NCBI GenBank assembly: GCA_964599565.1
Contig: CAZRFE010000030.1
Coordinates: forward strand, 1-29,086
Length of the DNA: 29,086 nt
From: JAJUFS01 sp964599565
GTDB taxonomy: Bacteria; Pseudomonadota; Gammaproteobacteria; Natronospirales; JAJUFS01
Direction of reading: 5' to 3'
Shown here: positions 9,066 to 20,800 of the stretch, in pieces
How the letters are laid out: each line of letters opens with the position of its first letter
Position numbering within the stretch: the stretch's first letter is position 1
Notes under the pieces: generated by a model
The model's input: the letters and a program-made list of their open reading frames with translations, nothing else
Told to the model about the DNA's origin: nothing
Database searches by the model: none
Position numbers and translations under genes: made by a program

Positions 9066-11468
9066 TTGCGACTCCAAGGATTGATCCAGCGGCTGCTGGC
9101 TTGCGTTGCGCTTGCCGTTGCCATGCCGGCAAGCGAAGCCGCCGATGCCTTCGTGGTGACGGACATCGAGATGACGGGCCTGCAGCGCATTTCGGAAGGC
9201 ACGGTGCTCAACTACCTGACGGTCCGGGAAGGCGAGACCGTGACGGAGGAAAGCCTGCGGCTGGCCGTGCGTTCGCTGTTTCGCGCGGGATTCTTCAGCG
9301 ACATCGCGGTGCGCCGGGATGGCGGCACGCTGATTTTCGTCTTTGATGAGCGTCCGACGATCGCGGAGTTCACCATTGCCGGAAACAAGGGCATCGAAAC
9401 CCCGCAGCTCGAGAAGATACTGCGCAGCGAAGGTCTTGCCGAAGGGCGCATCTTCAACCAGCAGACGCTCGACATGATGGAAACGGAGCTGGAGCGGGTG
9501 TATCACAGCCGCGGCAAGTACAACGTCGTCGTCGACACCAGCGTAAGGGAACTCGCGAACAACCTTGTCGAGGTGTCCATCGACATCCGTGAAGGCGAGA
9601 TATCCACCATCGCGGCAATCAATTTCACCGGCAACGAGGTGTTCAGCGAGGAACTGCTGAAGGAACAGCTCGAGCTGAAGGAGACGCACTTCTGGTCGTG
9701 GCTTTCCTCGGACGACCAGTATTCGCGCGAGGAACTCGTCGGCGATCTCGAAACCCTGCGTTCGTATTACTACGATCGCGGCTATGCGGATTTCGGTACG
9801 GAGAACGTGCAGGTCAGCCTGTCGCCGGACCGGAAGAACGTCTACATCACCATCGGCCTGCATGAAGGCGACGTCTATACCGTTTCGGGAAGCGAACTGC
9901 GCGGCGACCTTGTCGTGCCGGAGGCGGAACTCGAACGCTACATCTTCCTGCTTCCGGAAGAGACGTTCTCCATGGCGATTGCGGAGGCAGGCGCGAACTA
10001 CATGGTGCGCCGCCTTGAAGGCGAAGGGTATGCGTTCGCCGAGGTCGAGCCGGTTCCGGAAGTCGACCGGGAAGCCAAGACGGTAAAGGTCACCTACAAC
10101 GTGAATCCGGGCCGGCGCGCCTACGTGCGCAGCATCCTGTTCAGCGGCGCGCCCGATACACACGATGAAGTATTTCGTCGCGAGATGCGCGTGTTCGAAG
10201 GCGCGTGGCTGAACAACGCGCGTGTCGAGCGCTCGAAGGTCCGTCTTGAGCGCTTGCCGTTCGTCGAGAGCGTCACGGTGGAAACGCCGTCGGTGCCCGG
10301 CTCCCCGGATGAAGTGGACGTGATCTACGAGATCAAGGAACGCAACGCGGGGCAGTTCCAGTTCGGCGTCGGTTACGCGGGCAGCGCGACGGGCATCATC
10401 GGCAACGTTTCCGTATCGCACGCCAACTTCCTCGGAACCGGCGACAGCGTAAGCTTCGGGCTTGTTTCGAGCAGCTATTCCAAGAGCGTGATGTTCAGCC
10501 ATCGCGATCCGTATGCGGATATCGATGGCGTCAGCCGTTCGCTTTCCGTTTTCTACAGGGATTCGTCGTCGCTGGGACGCAGCCTCGATCAGTTCGATAC
10601 GACGTCCTACGGCGGCGGTGTCGATTATTCCTATCCGATATCGGAATACTCGTCGATCGGCTGGGGCGTTTCAGCGAGCCGCAATGAAGTGCTGTCCCAG
10701 AGCCCGGGCTCCTCGCTGCTGGTCGAGGAATTCCTGCTCGACCCGGCGCACGGCGATATCACGATCACGCCGCTGACCTCGTCGCTCGACCTGCTCAAGC
10801 TGGTGTACAACGAACTTACGCTCAGCGGACGCTACGTGTACGACACCCGCAACCGTTCCATCTTCGCGACGCGCGGCATGCGGCGCGAGATTGCCACGAG
10901 TTTTGCCGTCGCCCCTGGCGACGTCGAGTACGTCATCGCGAATATCGAGCAGCGCAACTTCTTTCCTCTCGGCGGCGGCTTCACGATAACGACGAACGTC
11001 AATATCGGCGTTGCCGAGCCGACGGGCGGTTCCAACGAGTTGCCGCCTGGAAAGCGCTTCCTCGCGGGCGGTTTCGATACCATTCGCGGCTTCCGGGAAA
11101 GCTATCTCGGTCCCGCGGACACGAGCATCTATGACGAGAACGACGAACTCGTGCATCGAGGGACGGGTTATCCCATCGGCGGACGCCTGCGCACCTTCGC
11201 GCAGGCGGAACTGCTGCTGCCAAACTATGGCGCAGAGGATCCGACGACGCCGCCCGAGAACACGCAGTTCAGCCTCTTCGTCGATACCGGCTACCTGTTC
11301 CCGGAACTCTCGGACTTCGATGTCGACGAGTTCCGCATGTCCGCGGGCGTTGCCGCGACATTCCTGACCCCCATTGGCGCGCTGCGATTCGGTTACGGCT
11401 TTCCCGTCATAACAAAAGAAGGCGACCGGCTCGAGCGCATGCAGTTTACAATCGGATCCGTGTTTTAA
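9066..11468 (+). CDS. bamA: BamA outer membrane beta-barrel assembly protein
   Basis: Central Omp85-family component of the BAM complex, inserting beta-barrel proteins into the outer membrane. The 800-residue product starts at TTG 9066 with GGAGG at 9054-9058, a good ribosome binding site. That start is confirmed by an immediate signal peptide (MRLQGLIQRLLACVALAVA, predicted cut after SEA at about residue 25). Five POTRA domains occupy roughly residues 27-425 and the 16-strand barrel the rest. The lid-loop motif appears as IRGF at 673-676 (VRGF in E. coli), and the chain ends in a Phe as expected for an outer membrane barrel. The rseP-bamA-skp-lpxD order is canonical and links stress sensing, assembly and chaperone functions. 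Confidence 0.96.
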   Translation: MRLQGLIQRLLACVALAVAMPASEAADAFVVTDIEMTGLQRISEGTVLNYLTVREGETVTEESLRLAVRSLFRAGFFSDIAVRRDGGTLIFVFDERPTIAEFTIAGNKGIETPQLEKILRSEGLAEGRIFNQQTLDMMETELERVYHSRGKYNVVVDTSVRELANNLVEVSIDIREGEISTIAAINFTGNEVFSEELLKEQLELKETHFWSWLSSDDQYSREELVGDLETLRSYYYDRGYADFGTENVQVSLSPDRKNVYITIGLHEGDVYTVSGSELRGDLVVPEAELERYIFLLPEETFSMAIAEAGANYMVRRLEGEGYAFAEVEPVPEVDREAKTVKVTYNVNPGRRAYVRSILFSGAPDTHDEVFRREMRVFEGAWLNNARVERSKVRLERLPFVESVTVETPSVPGSPDEVDVIYEIKERNAGQFQFGVGYAGSATGIIGNVSVSHANFLGTGDSVSFGLVSSSYSKSVMFSHRDPYADIDGVSRSLSVFYRDSSSLGRSLDQFDTTSYGGGVDYSYPISEYSSIGWGVSASRNEVLSQSPGSSLLVEEFLLDPAHGDITITPLTSSLDLLKLVYNELTLSGRYVYDTRNRSIFATRGMRREIATSFAVAPGDVEYVIANIEQRNFFPLGGGFTITTNVNIGVAEPTGGSNELPPGKRFLAGGFDTIRGFRESYLGPADTSIYDENDELVHRGTGYPIGGRLRTFAQAELLLPNYGAEDPTTPPENTQFSLFVDTGYLFPELSDFDVDEFRMSAGVAATFLTPIGALRFGYGFPVITKEGDRLERMQFTIGSVF

Positions 11469-11480
11469 CTGGAGGACACA

Positions 11481-11984
11481 ATGTTGAAGTCATTTTCCGT
11501 CATTGCCGCTACTGCGGCCCTGCTTGTCGCTGCACCGGCAGGCGCTGCCGAACTCAAGATCGGCGTCATCAACGGCCAGCAGCTGATCGCAGAGTCGCCG
11601 CAGGCCGCGGCGCTGCGCGAGAAGCTCGAGCAGGAATTCGCACCGCAGCGCCGTGAGCTGCTCGCGCAGCAGAACGAACTCAAGAGCCTGCAGGAGAAAT
11701 TCCAGCGCGACGCGCAGGTCATGAGCGACTCCGAGCGCACGAGCATGGAACGCCGCATTCGCGACCTCGGCCGCGACATGCAGTTCGGCCAGCAGAAGGC
11801 CGCGGAAGACCTTCGCGTTCGCCAGAACGAAGAGCTCGGCAAGCTGCAGCAGCAGCTCCAGCAGGCGATCAACGACTTCGCGAAGGCGGAAGGGTACGAC
11901 CTGATCCTGTCGGAAGGCGTTGCCTTTGCAGGCGATGCGCTTGACGTCACCGACGAGATCCTGGCGCGCATCAACAAGAAGTAA
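11481..11984 (+). CDS. skp: Periplasmic chaperone Skp/OmpH family
   Basis: Trimeric holdase that carries unfolded outer membrane proteins across the periplasm to BamA. The 167-residue precursor has a Sec signal peptide (MLKSFSVIAATAALLVAAPAGA, probable cut before AELK) and a GGAGG ribosome binding site about 8 bases before the ATG. The mature protein begins KIGVINGQQLIAESPQ, the short conserved beta strand of the family. It continues as a long charged, Gln-rich coiled-coil (about residues 40-135) forming the tentacles, and returns to a strand at YDLILSEGVAFA. The position right after bamA fits the role. Confidence 0.93.
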   Translation: MLKSFSVIAATAALLVAAPAGAAELKIGVINGQQLIAESPQAAALREKLEQEFAPQRRELLAQQNELKSLQEKFQRDAQVMSDSERTSMERRIRDLGRDMQFGQQKAAEDLRVRQNEELGKLQQQLQQAINDFAKAEGYDLILSEGVAFAGDALDVTDEILARINKK

Positions 11985-11994
11985 GCGGGGACGC

Positions 11995-13026
11995 ATGTCT
12001 CACACGCTCGGGCAACTGGCGGAACTGGCGGGCGCGCAACTGCGCGGGCCGTCGGAACTGCCGATCTCGGGCGTGGCGACGCTCGCATCCGCGAAGGCGG
12101 AGCACATCGGGTTTCTTGCCAACCCGAAGTACCGCGAGCAGTTATCCGCGACGCGTGCCGGTGCCGTGATCCTTTCTGCCGCTGATGCAGAAGCCTGGAA
12201 CGGTCCGGCACTGATCACGGCGAATCCCTATCTCGCGTTCGCGAAAGTCGCATCCTGCTTCGCACCGGACGATGCGTTGCCGGCGGGTATTCACGCGGGT
12301 GCGGCCGTGCACGCGGAGGCGATGGTCGATCCGTCTGCGCGGATCGGCCCCGGCGCCGTTGTCGGTGCCGGTGCACGCATAGGCGCGGGCGTGACGGTCG
12401 GTCCGAACTGCTCGATAGAAAACGGCGCTGTCATCGGCGAGAACAGCGTGCTTGTCGCGAACGTCGTGCTGTGCCGCGGCGTTTCGGTCGGTCGGCGTTG
12501 CCTGCTGCACCCGGGCGTGGTCATCGGCGCTGACGGTTTCGGCCAGGCGCGTGACGGCGAGCGCTGGGCGAAAGTGCCGCAGCTCGGATCGGTACGAATC
12601 GGCGACGACGTCGAGATCGGTGCGAACACGACGGTTGATCGCGGTGCGCTTGAGGACACCGTGATCGGGAACGGCGTGAAACTGGACAACCAGATACAGG
12701 TGGCACACAACGTGCGTATCGGCGAGCACACGGCAGTCGCCGGGTGCACCGCAATCGCCGGCAGCACGGTGATAGGCCGTCGCTGCATGATCGCAGGTGG
12801 CGTTGGAATAGCGGGCCATCTCGAGATTGCGGACGACGTGACCGTGCTCGCGATGACGCTCGTGACGCACTCGATCCGTGCGAAAGGCGTGTACGCAGGC
12901 AGCCATCCCATGCAGGATGTGAAATCCTGGCGCCGCAACGGTGCGCGGCTGCGACAGCTCGACGAACTCGCGCGGCGCGTGCGGCACCTTGAAAAGAAAC
13001 TTGGAAAAGGCGAAGACGATGAGTGA
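11995..13026 (+). CDS. lpxD: UDP-3-O-(3-hydroxyacyl)glucosamine N-acyltransferase
   Basis: Adds the second hydroxyacyl chain to UDP-3-O-acyl-glucosamine in lipid A synthesis. The start at ATG 11995, after GCGGGG, gives a 343-residue protein (E. coli 341); the frame is open 25 codons upstream into skp without similarity. An N-terminal uridine-binding domain (with FLANPKYREQL) precedes a left-handed beta-helix of hexapeptide repeats such as IGAGVT, IGENSV, IGDDVE and IGRRCM. Catalytic His238 lies in NQIQVAHNVRIG. The C-terminal helix is strongly charged. Its last eight bases overlap fabZ. Confidence 0.96.
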   Translation: MSHTLGQLAELAGAQLRGPSELPISGVATLASAKAEHIGFLANPKYREQLSATRAGAVILSAADAEAWNGPALITANPYLAFAKVASCFAPDDALPAGIHAGAAVHAEAMVDPSARIGPGAVVGAGARIGAGVTVGPNCSIENGAVIGENSVLVANVVLCRGVSVGRRCLLHPGVVIGADGFGQARDGERWAKVPQLGSVRIGDDVEIGANTTVDRGALEDTVIGNGVKLDNQIQVAHNVRIGEHTAVAGCTAIAGSTVIGRRCMIAGGVGIAGHLEIADDVTVLAMTLVTHSIRAKGVYAGSHPMQDVKSWRRNGARLRQLDELARRVRHLEKKLGKGEDDE

Positions 13027-13495
13027 TACCGGGGAAAAGTCCGCCGAGACGATAACGCTCGACATCCACGCGGTGATGCGGCAGCTGCCGCACCGCTATC
13101 CCTTCCTGCTCGTCGATCGGGTGACGGAATGCGTGCCCGGCAAGCATCTCGTTGCCATCAAGAACGTGACCATCAACGAGCCGTTCTTTCCCGGGCATTT
13201 CCCGCATCGCCCGGTCATGCCGGGCGTGCTCATACTCGAGGCGCTTGCGCAGGCGACAGGCCTGCTCGCGTTCGCGACCATCGGCAGTGCGCCTGATGCG
13301 AACACGCTTTATTACTTTGTCGGCATCGACAAGGCGCGTTTCAAGAAGCCGGTGGAACCCGGCGACCAGCTCGTGCTGAAGGTGGAGATCGAACGCGTCG
13401 TCAAGGGCGTGTGGAAATTCCGCGGCACCGCGGAAGTCGACGGCAGGACGGTGACGAGCGCGGAACTGATGTGCGCGGCGAGAGAGTTCCAGTGA
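13019..13495 (+). CDS. fabZ: 3-hydroxyacyl-ACP dehydratase FabZ
   Basis: Dehydrates 3-hydroxyacyl-ACP in fatty acid elongation, competing with LpxA and LpxD for the same substrate, which is why it sits among the lpx genes. The 158-residue protein has the hot-dog fold signature: PHRYPFLLVDRV at the N-terminus, catalytic His60 in PFFPGHFPHRPVMPG and Glu74 in LILEALAQ. The ATG at 13019 overlaps the end of lpxD by eight bases, with AAAAGG upstream. The frame extends further upstream but over lpxD only. Confidence 0.96.
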   Translation: MSDTGEKSAETITLDIHAVMRQLPHRYPFLLVDRVTECVPGKHLVAIKNVTINEPFFPGHFPHRPVMPGVLILEALAQATGLLAFATIGSAPDANTLYYFVGIDKARFKKPVEPGDQLVLKVEIERVVKGVWKFRGTAEVDGRTVTSAELMCAAREFQ

Positions 13496-14274
13496 GCGTG
13501 GCGCGCATCCATCCGACGGCGATCATCGATCCGGGCGCCGAGCTTGCGACGGATGTGCGGGTGGGCGCGTACAGCATCATCGGTGCGAACGTCCAGATCG
13601 GCGCGGGAACGGAAATCGGCTCGCACGTCACCCTCGAAGGACCGACGGTGATCGGCCGCGACAACCGCATCTTCCAGTTCAATGCCATCGGCGCGGCGCC
13701 GCAGGACAAGAAATACGCGGGCGAAGCAACGCGTCTTGTCATCGGCGATCGCAACACCATCCGCGAGTTCTGCACGTTCAATCGCGGCACTGCCCAGGAT
13801 CGCGGCGAGACGACGGTCGGCGACGACAACTGGATCATGGCCTACGTGCATGTCGCGCATGACTGCGTGATCGGCAACAACGCGATTCTCGCGAATGCCA
13901 CCACGCTTGCAGGTCACGTGCACGTCGGCGATTTCGCGATACTCGGCGGATTCACCAAGGTTCACCAGTTCTGCCGCATCGGCGCGCACAGTTTCTCGGG
14001 CATGGACAGCGGGCTCAACCAGGACCTGCCGCCGTACGTGACATGCTCCGGCATGCCGGCGCGCCCCGTGGGAATCAACAGCGAAGGGTTGAAGCGCCGG
14101 CAGTTCACGTCCGAGCAGATCCGCAACATCAAGCGCGCATACCGCATCCTGTACCGGTCGGGTATCCGGCTCGAGGAGGCGCGCGTCGAACTTGAAGCGC
14201 TTGCGCGCGACAATCCGGAAGTCCGCCCCTTCGTGGAATTCGTGTCTTCCAGCGAACGCGGCGTCATGCGGTGA
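13492..14274 (+). CDS. lpxA: UDP-N-acetylglucosamine O-acyltransferase, Met at the chain-length ruler
   Basis: First enzyme of lipid A synthesis, moving a 3-hydroxyacyl chain from ACP to UDP-GlcNAc. The GTG at 13492 overlaps the fabZ stop (GTGA) and follows GAGAG; it gives 260 residues against 262 in E. coli. A second GTG two codons later is possible. Hexapeptide repeats form the beta-helix. Catalytic His123 lies in VHVAHDCVIGNN. At the acyl ruler position the sequence reads GAHSFSGMDSG, with Met171 where E. coli has Gly173 and Pseudomonas aeruginosa a Met, which predicts preference for a short (C10-like) hydroxyacyl chain. The C-terminal helical part begins near NSEGLKRRQFTSEQI. Confidence 0.96.
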   Translation: MSVARIHPTAIIDPGAELATDVRVGAYSIIGANVQIGAGTEIGSHVTLEGPTVIGRDNRIFQFNAIGAAPQDKKYAGEATRLVIGDRNTIREFCTFNRGTAQDRGETTVGDDNWIMAYVHVAHDCVIGNNAILANATTLAGHVHVGDFAILGGFTKVHQFCRIGAHSFSGMDSGLNQDLPPYVTCSGMPARPVGINSEGLKRRQFTSEQIRNIKRAYRILYRSGIRLEEARVELEALARDNPEVRPFVEFVSSSERGVMR

Positions 14275-14326
14275 AACGGAACGCCGTTCGACCGGTTGCA
14301 ACCGTCCGCTTTCGTTACCCGGCATC

Positions 14327-15475
14327 ATGACAATCAACATCGGCATAGTCGCAGGCGAGGCGTCCGGCGATATTCTCGCCGCGGGCCTGATCGAGGAGTT
14401 GCGCAAGCGCGATCCGCAGACGACAGCGGAAGGCGTTGCCGGACCCTGCATGATGGCGGCTGGCTGCCGCGATCTCTGGCCGCTCGAAAAACTTTCCGTC
14501 ATGGGTCTTGTTGAAGTGCTTGCGCATCTTCCGGAACTGCTGCGCCTGCGCCGCGATGTCGTCGATCATTTTTCACGGACGCGCCCGGATGTGTTCATCG
14601 GCGTCGATTCGCCCGATTTCAATCTCGGTCTCGAGAAGCGGCTGAAGCGAAACGGCGTGAAGACCGTGCAGTACGTGAGCCCGTCGATATGGGCATGGCG
14701 ACAGGGCCGCGCTGCGAAGATCGGCCGCGGCACCGACCTTGTGCTTTGCCTGTTTCCGTTCGAACCGGAAATCTACGCAAGGCACGGCGTGAACGCCGTG
14801 TTCGTCGGGCATCCGCTTGCCGATCTCGTACCGGATGCCGTCGATGCGCAGAAAGCGCGCGCATCGCTGCAACTGCCGTTCGACGGCAGGCTCCTCGCGG
14901 TACTGCCCGGCAGCAGGATGAGTGAAGTCAGCCGTCTTGCCGACACGTTCCTGGATACCGTGCGCTGGCTGAGAGAACGTGATCGCAGCCTGCGCATCGC
15001 CATTCCCGCCGCGACACCGAAGATTCGCGCCTTTCTTGAACGGAAACTGGCGGAACGTGGCGATGACGATGACAACATCGTGCTCGTCGACGGCCGTTCG
15101 CGCGATGTCATGGCAGCATCGGATGTCGTGCTGCTCGCATCCGGCACCGCGGCGCTTGAAGCGCTGTTGCTGAAACGTCCGATGGTTGTCTCCTATCGCG
15201 TCAGCAGCATCACGTATTTCATGGTGCGATTGCTGCGGCTGCTCAAGCTGCCGTATGTCTCGCTGCCGAACGTGCTGGCGGGACGCAAGGTGGTGCCGGA
15301 ATGCCTGCAGGGCGACGCACGTCCCGATGTACTTGGCGCGGAATTGCTCAACCTGCTGCATGACAGTGCGGCAAGAACCGCGCAAACGGCAGTTTTCGGC
15401 GAACTTCACGCCACGTTGCGGCAAGGCGCGAACGCACGCGCCGCCGATGCGGTGCTTCGTCTCGTCGCTGGTTGA
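14327..15475 (+). CDS. lpxB: Lipid A disaccharide synthase
   Basis: Glycosyltransferase (family GT19) joining UDP-diacylglucosamine and lipid X into the lipid A disaccharide at the inner membrane face. The ATG at 14327 gives MTINIGIVAGEASGDILAAGL, the family N-terminus, and 382 residues as in E. coli. Other landmarks are PDVFIGVDSPDFN, YVSPSIWAWRQGR, VFVGHPLAD, LPGSRMSEV and ASGTAALEALLLKRPMVVSY. The frame is open 45 codons upstream over lpxA without similarity. The 52-base gap before it holds only a short AACGG/CCGTT inverted repeat. Confidence 0.96.
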   Translation: MTINIGIVAGEASGDILAAGLIEELRKRDPQTTAEGVAGPCMMAAGCRDLWPLEKLSVMGLVEVLAHLPELLRLRRDVVDHFSRTRPDVFIGVDSPDFNLGLEKRLKRNGVKTVQYVSPSIWAWRQGRAAKIGRGTDLVLCLFPFEPEIYARHGVNAVFVGHPLADLVPDAVDAQKARASLQLPFDGRLLAVLPGSRMSEVSRLADTFLDTVRWLRERDRSLRIAIPAATPKIRAFLERKLAERGDDDDNIVLVDGRSRDVMAASDVVLLASGTAALEALLLKRPMVVSYRVSSITYFMVRLLRLLKLPYVSLPNVLAGRKVVPECLQGDARPDVLGAELLNLLHDSAARTAQTAVFGELHATLRQGANARAADAVLRLVAG

Positions 15476-15497
15476 AGCAGCCGCTTCACCCTACAAT
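15473..15497 (+). promoter_or_regulatory. Inverted repeat and -10-like element before rnhB
   Basis: TGAAGC (15473-15478, starting with the lpxB stop) and GCTTCA (15483-15488) form a 6-base hairpin. It is followed by TACAAT (15492-15497), a good -10 match but with no convincing -35 at 16-18 bases. It could give rnhB-dnaE its own transcript start. Evidence is weak. Confidence 0.3.
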
Positions 15498-15548
15498 CGG
15501 CGCAGAAGAACATTCTCGTTATTGTCGTTCCATTCCGCGGGGGAGCAG

Positions 15549-16156
15549 GTGAGAGCACAGTCCGAACTCGGTTTTTTCGACGGGCTGACGCGGATCGCGG
15601 GCGTGGACGAAGTCGGACGCGGTCCGCTGGCAGGTCCCGTTGTTGCAGCCGCCGTGATTCTCGATCCTGACAGGCCCATCGACGGGCTGCGCGATTCCAA
15701 GCAACTGACCGCGGTACGCCGCGAGACGCTCGCGGTACAGGTGCGCGAACGTTCGATTGCCTGGGCGATCGGTTTCTGCACGCCGGCGGAGATCGATGAG
15801 ATCAACATCCTGCAGGCGTCCATGCTCGCGATGCGCCGCGCCGTCGAAGCGCTGGAGATTGCACCGCAGTTCGTCAAGGTCGACGGCAATCGCTGTCCTG
15901 AACTTCGCATTCCATCGGAGGCGATCATCGGCGGTGATGACAGCGAGCCGTGCATCAGCGCGGCATCCATCATCGCAAAAGTCTTCCGTGACGCCGAAAT
16001 GTGCCGCCTTCACGAGGAGTTTCCCGCTTACGGTTTCGACCGGCACAAGGGCTACCCGACGCCGGAACACCTGCTGGCGCTGGAAACGCACGGCGTCTCG
16101 CGCGTGCATCGCCGCAGCTTCGCGCCGGTGCGCCGCTGCCTGGCAGGACTCGTTTC

Positions 16157-16160
<4 letters not shown>
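15549..16160 (+). CDS. rnhB: Ribonuclease HII
   Basis: Removes ribonucleotides misincorporated in DNA by cutting RNA-DNA hybrids. The 203-residue product has GVDEVGRGPLAGPVVAAAV with catalytic Asp20 and Glu21, RDSKQL, VKVDGNRCPEL supplying another acidic ligand, and ISAASIIAKVFRD. GYPTPEHL and a VHRRSFAPV end are typical. I chose GTG at 15549 because GGGGGAG (15539-15545) lies just upstream and the length then matches the family (198 in E. coli). The frame runs far upstream over lpxB without meaning. The stop overlaps the dnaE start, coupling the two. Confidence 0.94.
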
Positions 16161-19687
<3,527 letters not shown>

Positions 19688-19716
19688 CGCGGCTCGGGAT
19701 ACGGGACGAACTTGTA

Positions 19717-19722
19717 TATACT
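19717..19722 (+). promoter_or_regulatory. Possible accA -10 element
   Basis: TATACT (19717-19722) within TTGTATATACTC is the only AT-rich stretch in the 80-base dnaE-accA gap and is a good -10 match. No clear -35 is found 16-18 bases upstream. Transcription would begin about 40 bases before the accA ATG. No terminator is seen in the gap. Confidence 0.35.
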
Positions 19723-19767
19723 CTGGCAACTCAGCAACTTGCCCCGCTTTTGAAAACCGGACGTCAG

Positions 19768-20730
19768 ATGAATCTCAATTTCCTGGATTTTGAACAGCCC
19801 ATCGCCGAACTCGAAGCGAAGATCGAAGAACTGCGCTACGTGGGCGACGACTCCGCCGTGAACATTTCCGAGGAGATCGCGCGGCTGCAGGCAAAGAGCA
19901 GGGGATTGACGGAATCCATTTTCGCGAACCTCACCTCCTGGCAGGTGGCGCAGCTCGCACGCCATCCGCAGCGCCCGTACACGCTGGATTACATCGGCCG
20001 GCTGTTCACGAACTTCGAGGAACTGCACGGTGATCGCGCATTCGCGGATGATCCCGCCATTGTCGGCGGCATGGCGCGGATCGACGGTCGCCCGGTCATG
20101 GTCATCGGGCATCAGAAAGGCCGCGATACCCGGGAAAAGCTGCGGCGCAACTTCGGCATGCCGCGCCCGGAAGGCTACCGCAAGGCGCTTCGGCTCATGA
20201 AGATGGCGGAACGCTTCCGCCTGCCGGTGCTCACGTTCATCGATACTCCCGGCGCATATCCCGGCGTCAACGCCGAGGAGCGCGGCCAGTCCGAGGCCAT
20301 CGCGCGCAACCTGTTCGAGATGTCCACGCTGCGCGTGCCCATCATCTGCACGGTGATCGGCGAAGGCGGGTCGGGCGGCGCGCTGGCCATCGGCGTCGGC
20401 GACCGGGTCACCATGCTCCAGTACGGCATCTACTCGGTCATTTCGCCGGAAGGCTGCGCGTCGATCCTCTGGAAGAGCGCGGAGAAAGCCGCAGACGCCG
20501 CCGAAGCCATGGGCATCACCGCGGACAAGCTGAAGAAACTTGGTCTCATCGACCAGGTGCATCCCGAGCCGCTCGGCGGTGCGCACCGCGACCCCGATGC
20601 CATGGCCGCAACGCTCAAGCGCGCGCTCGGCGACGCCCTGCTGCAGCTCGACAAGTTCTCGACGGACGAACTGCTCGAGAAGCGCTACAAGCGGCTGATG
20701 TCGTACGGGCGCTTCGAAGAATCCGCCTGA
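19768..20730 (+). CDS. accA: Acetyl-CoA carboxylase carboxyltransferase subunit alpha
   Basis: Together with AccD transfers CO2 from carboxybiotin to acetyl-CoA, the first committed step of fatty acid synthesis. The ATG at 19768 gives MNLNFLDFEQPIAELEAKIEEL, the exact family start, and 320 residues (E. coli 319); an in-frame TTG 18 bases earlier is not needed. The crotonase-type core contains VMVIGHQKGRDTREK, FGMPRPEGYRKALRLM, FIDTPGAYPGVNAEERGQ, and the oxyanion-hole glycines in IGEGGSGGALAIG. The position after dnaE is conserved across gammaproteobacteria. Confidence 0.97.
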   Translation: MNLNFLDFEQPIAELEAKIEELRYVGDDSAVNISEEIARLQAKSRGLTESIFANLTSWQVAQLARHPQRPYTLDYIGRLFTNFEELHGDRAFADDPAIVGGMARIDGRPVMVIGHQKGRDTREKLRRNFGMPRPEGYRKALRLMKMAERFRLPVLTFIDTPGAYPGVNAEERGQSEAIARNLFEMSTLRVPIICTVIGEGGSGGALAIGVGDRVTMLQYGIYSVISPEGCASILWKSAEKAADAAEAMGITADKLKKLGLIDQVHPEPLGGAHRDPDAMAATLKRALGDALLQLDKFSTDELLEKRYKRLMSYGRFEESA

Positions 20731-20800
20731 TCGCACCAGCGCCGCCGGCCGTCACGGCGGTGTTCGTTCGCTCGTGGCGCAGATGCGACAGGAGCAAGGC

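Noticed and set aside
7494..10502. Minus-strand open frame of about 1000 codons opposite cdsA, rseP and bamA
   Set aside because: Same GC-driven antisense effect. It spans three confirmed genes, has no family similarity, and no ribosome binding site could be argued for.
20731..20800. GC-rich inverted repeat (CCGCC/GGCGG) between accA and tilS as a terminator
   Set aside because: Short imperfect stem with no following T-run; tilS follows closely and has a good ribosome binding site.
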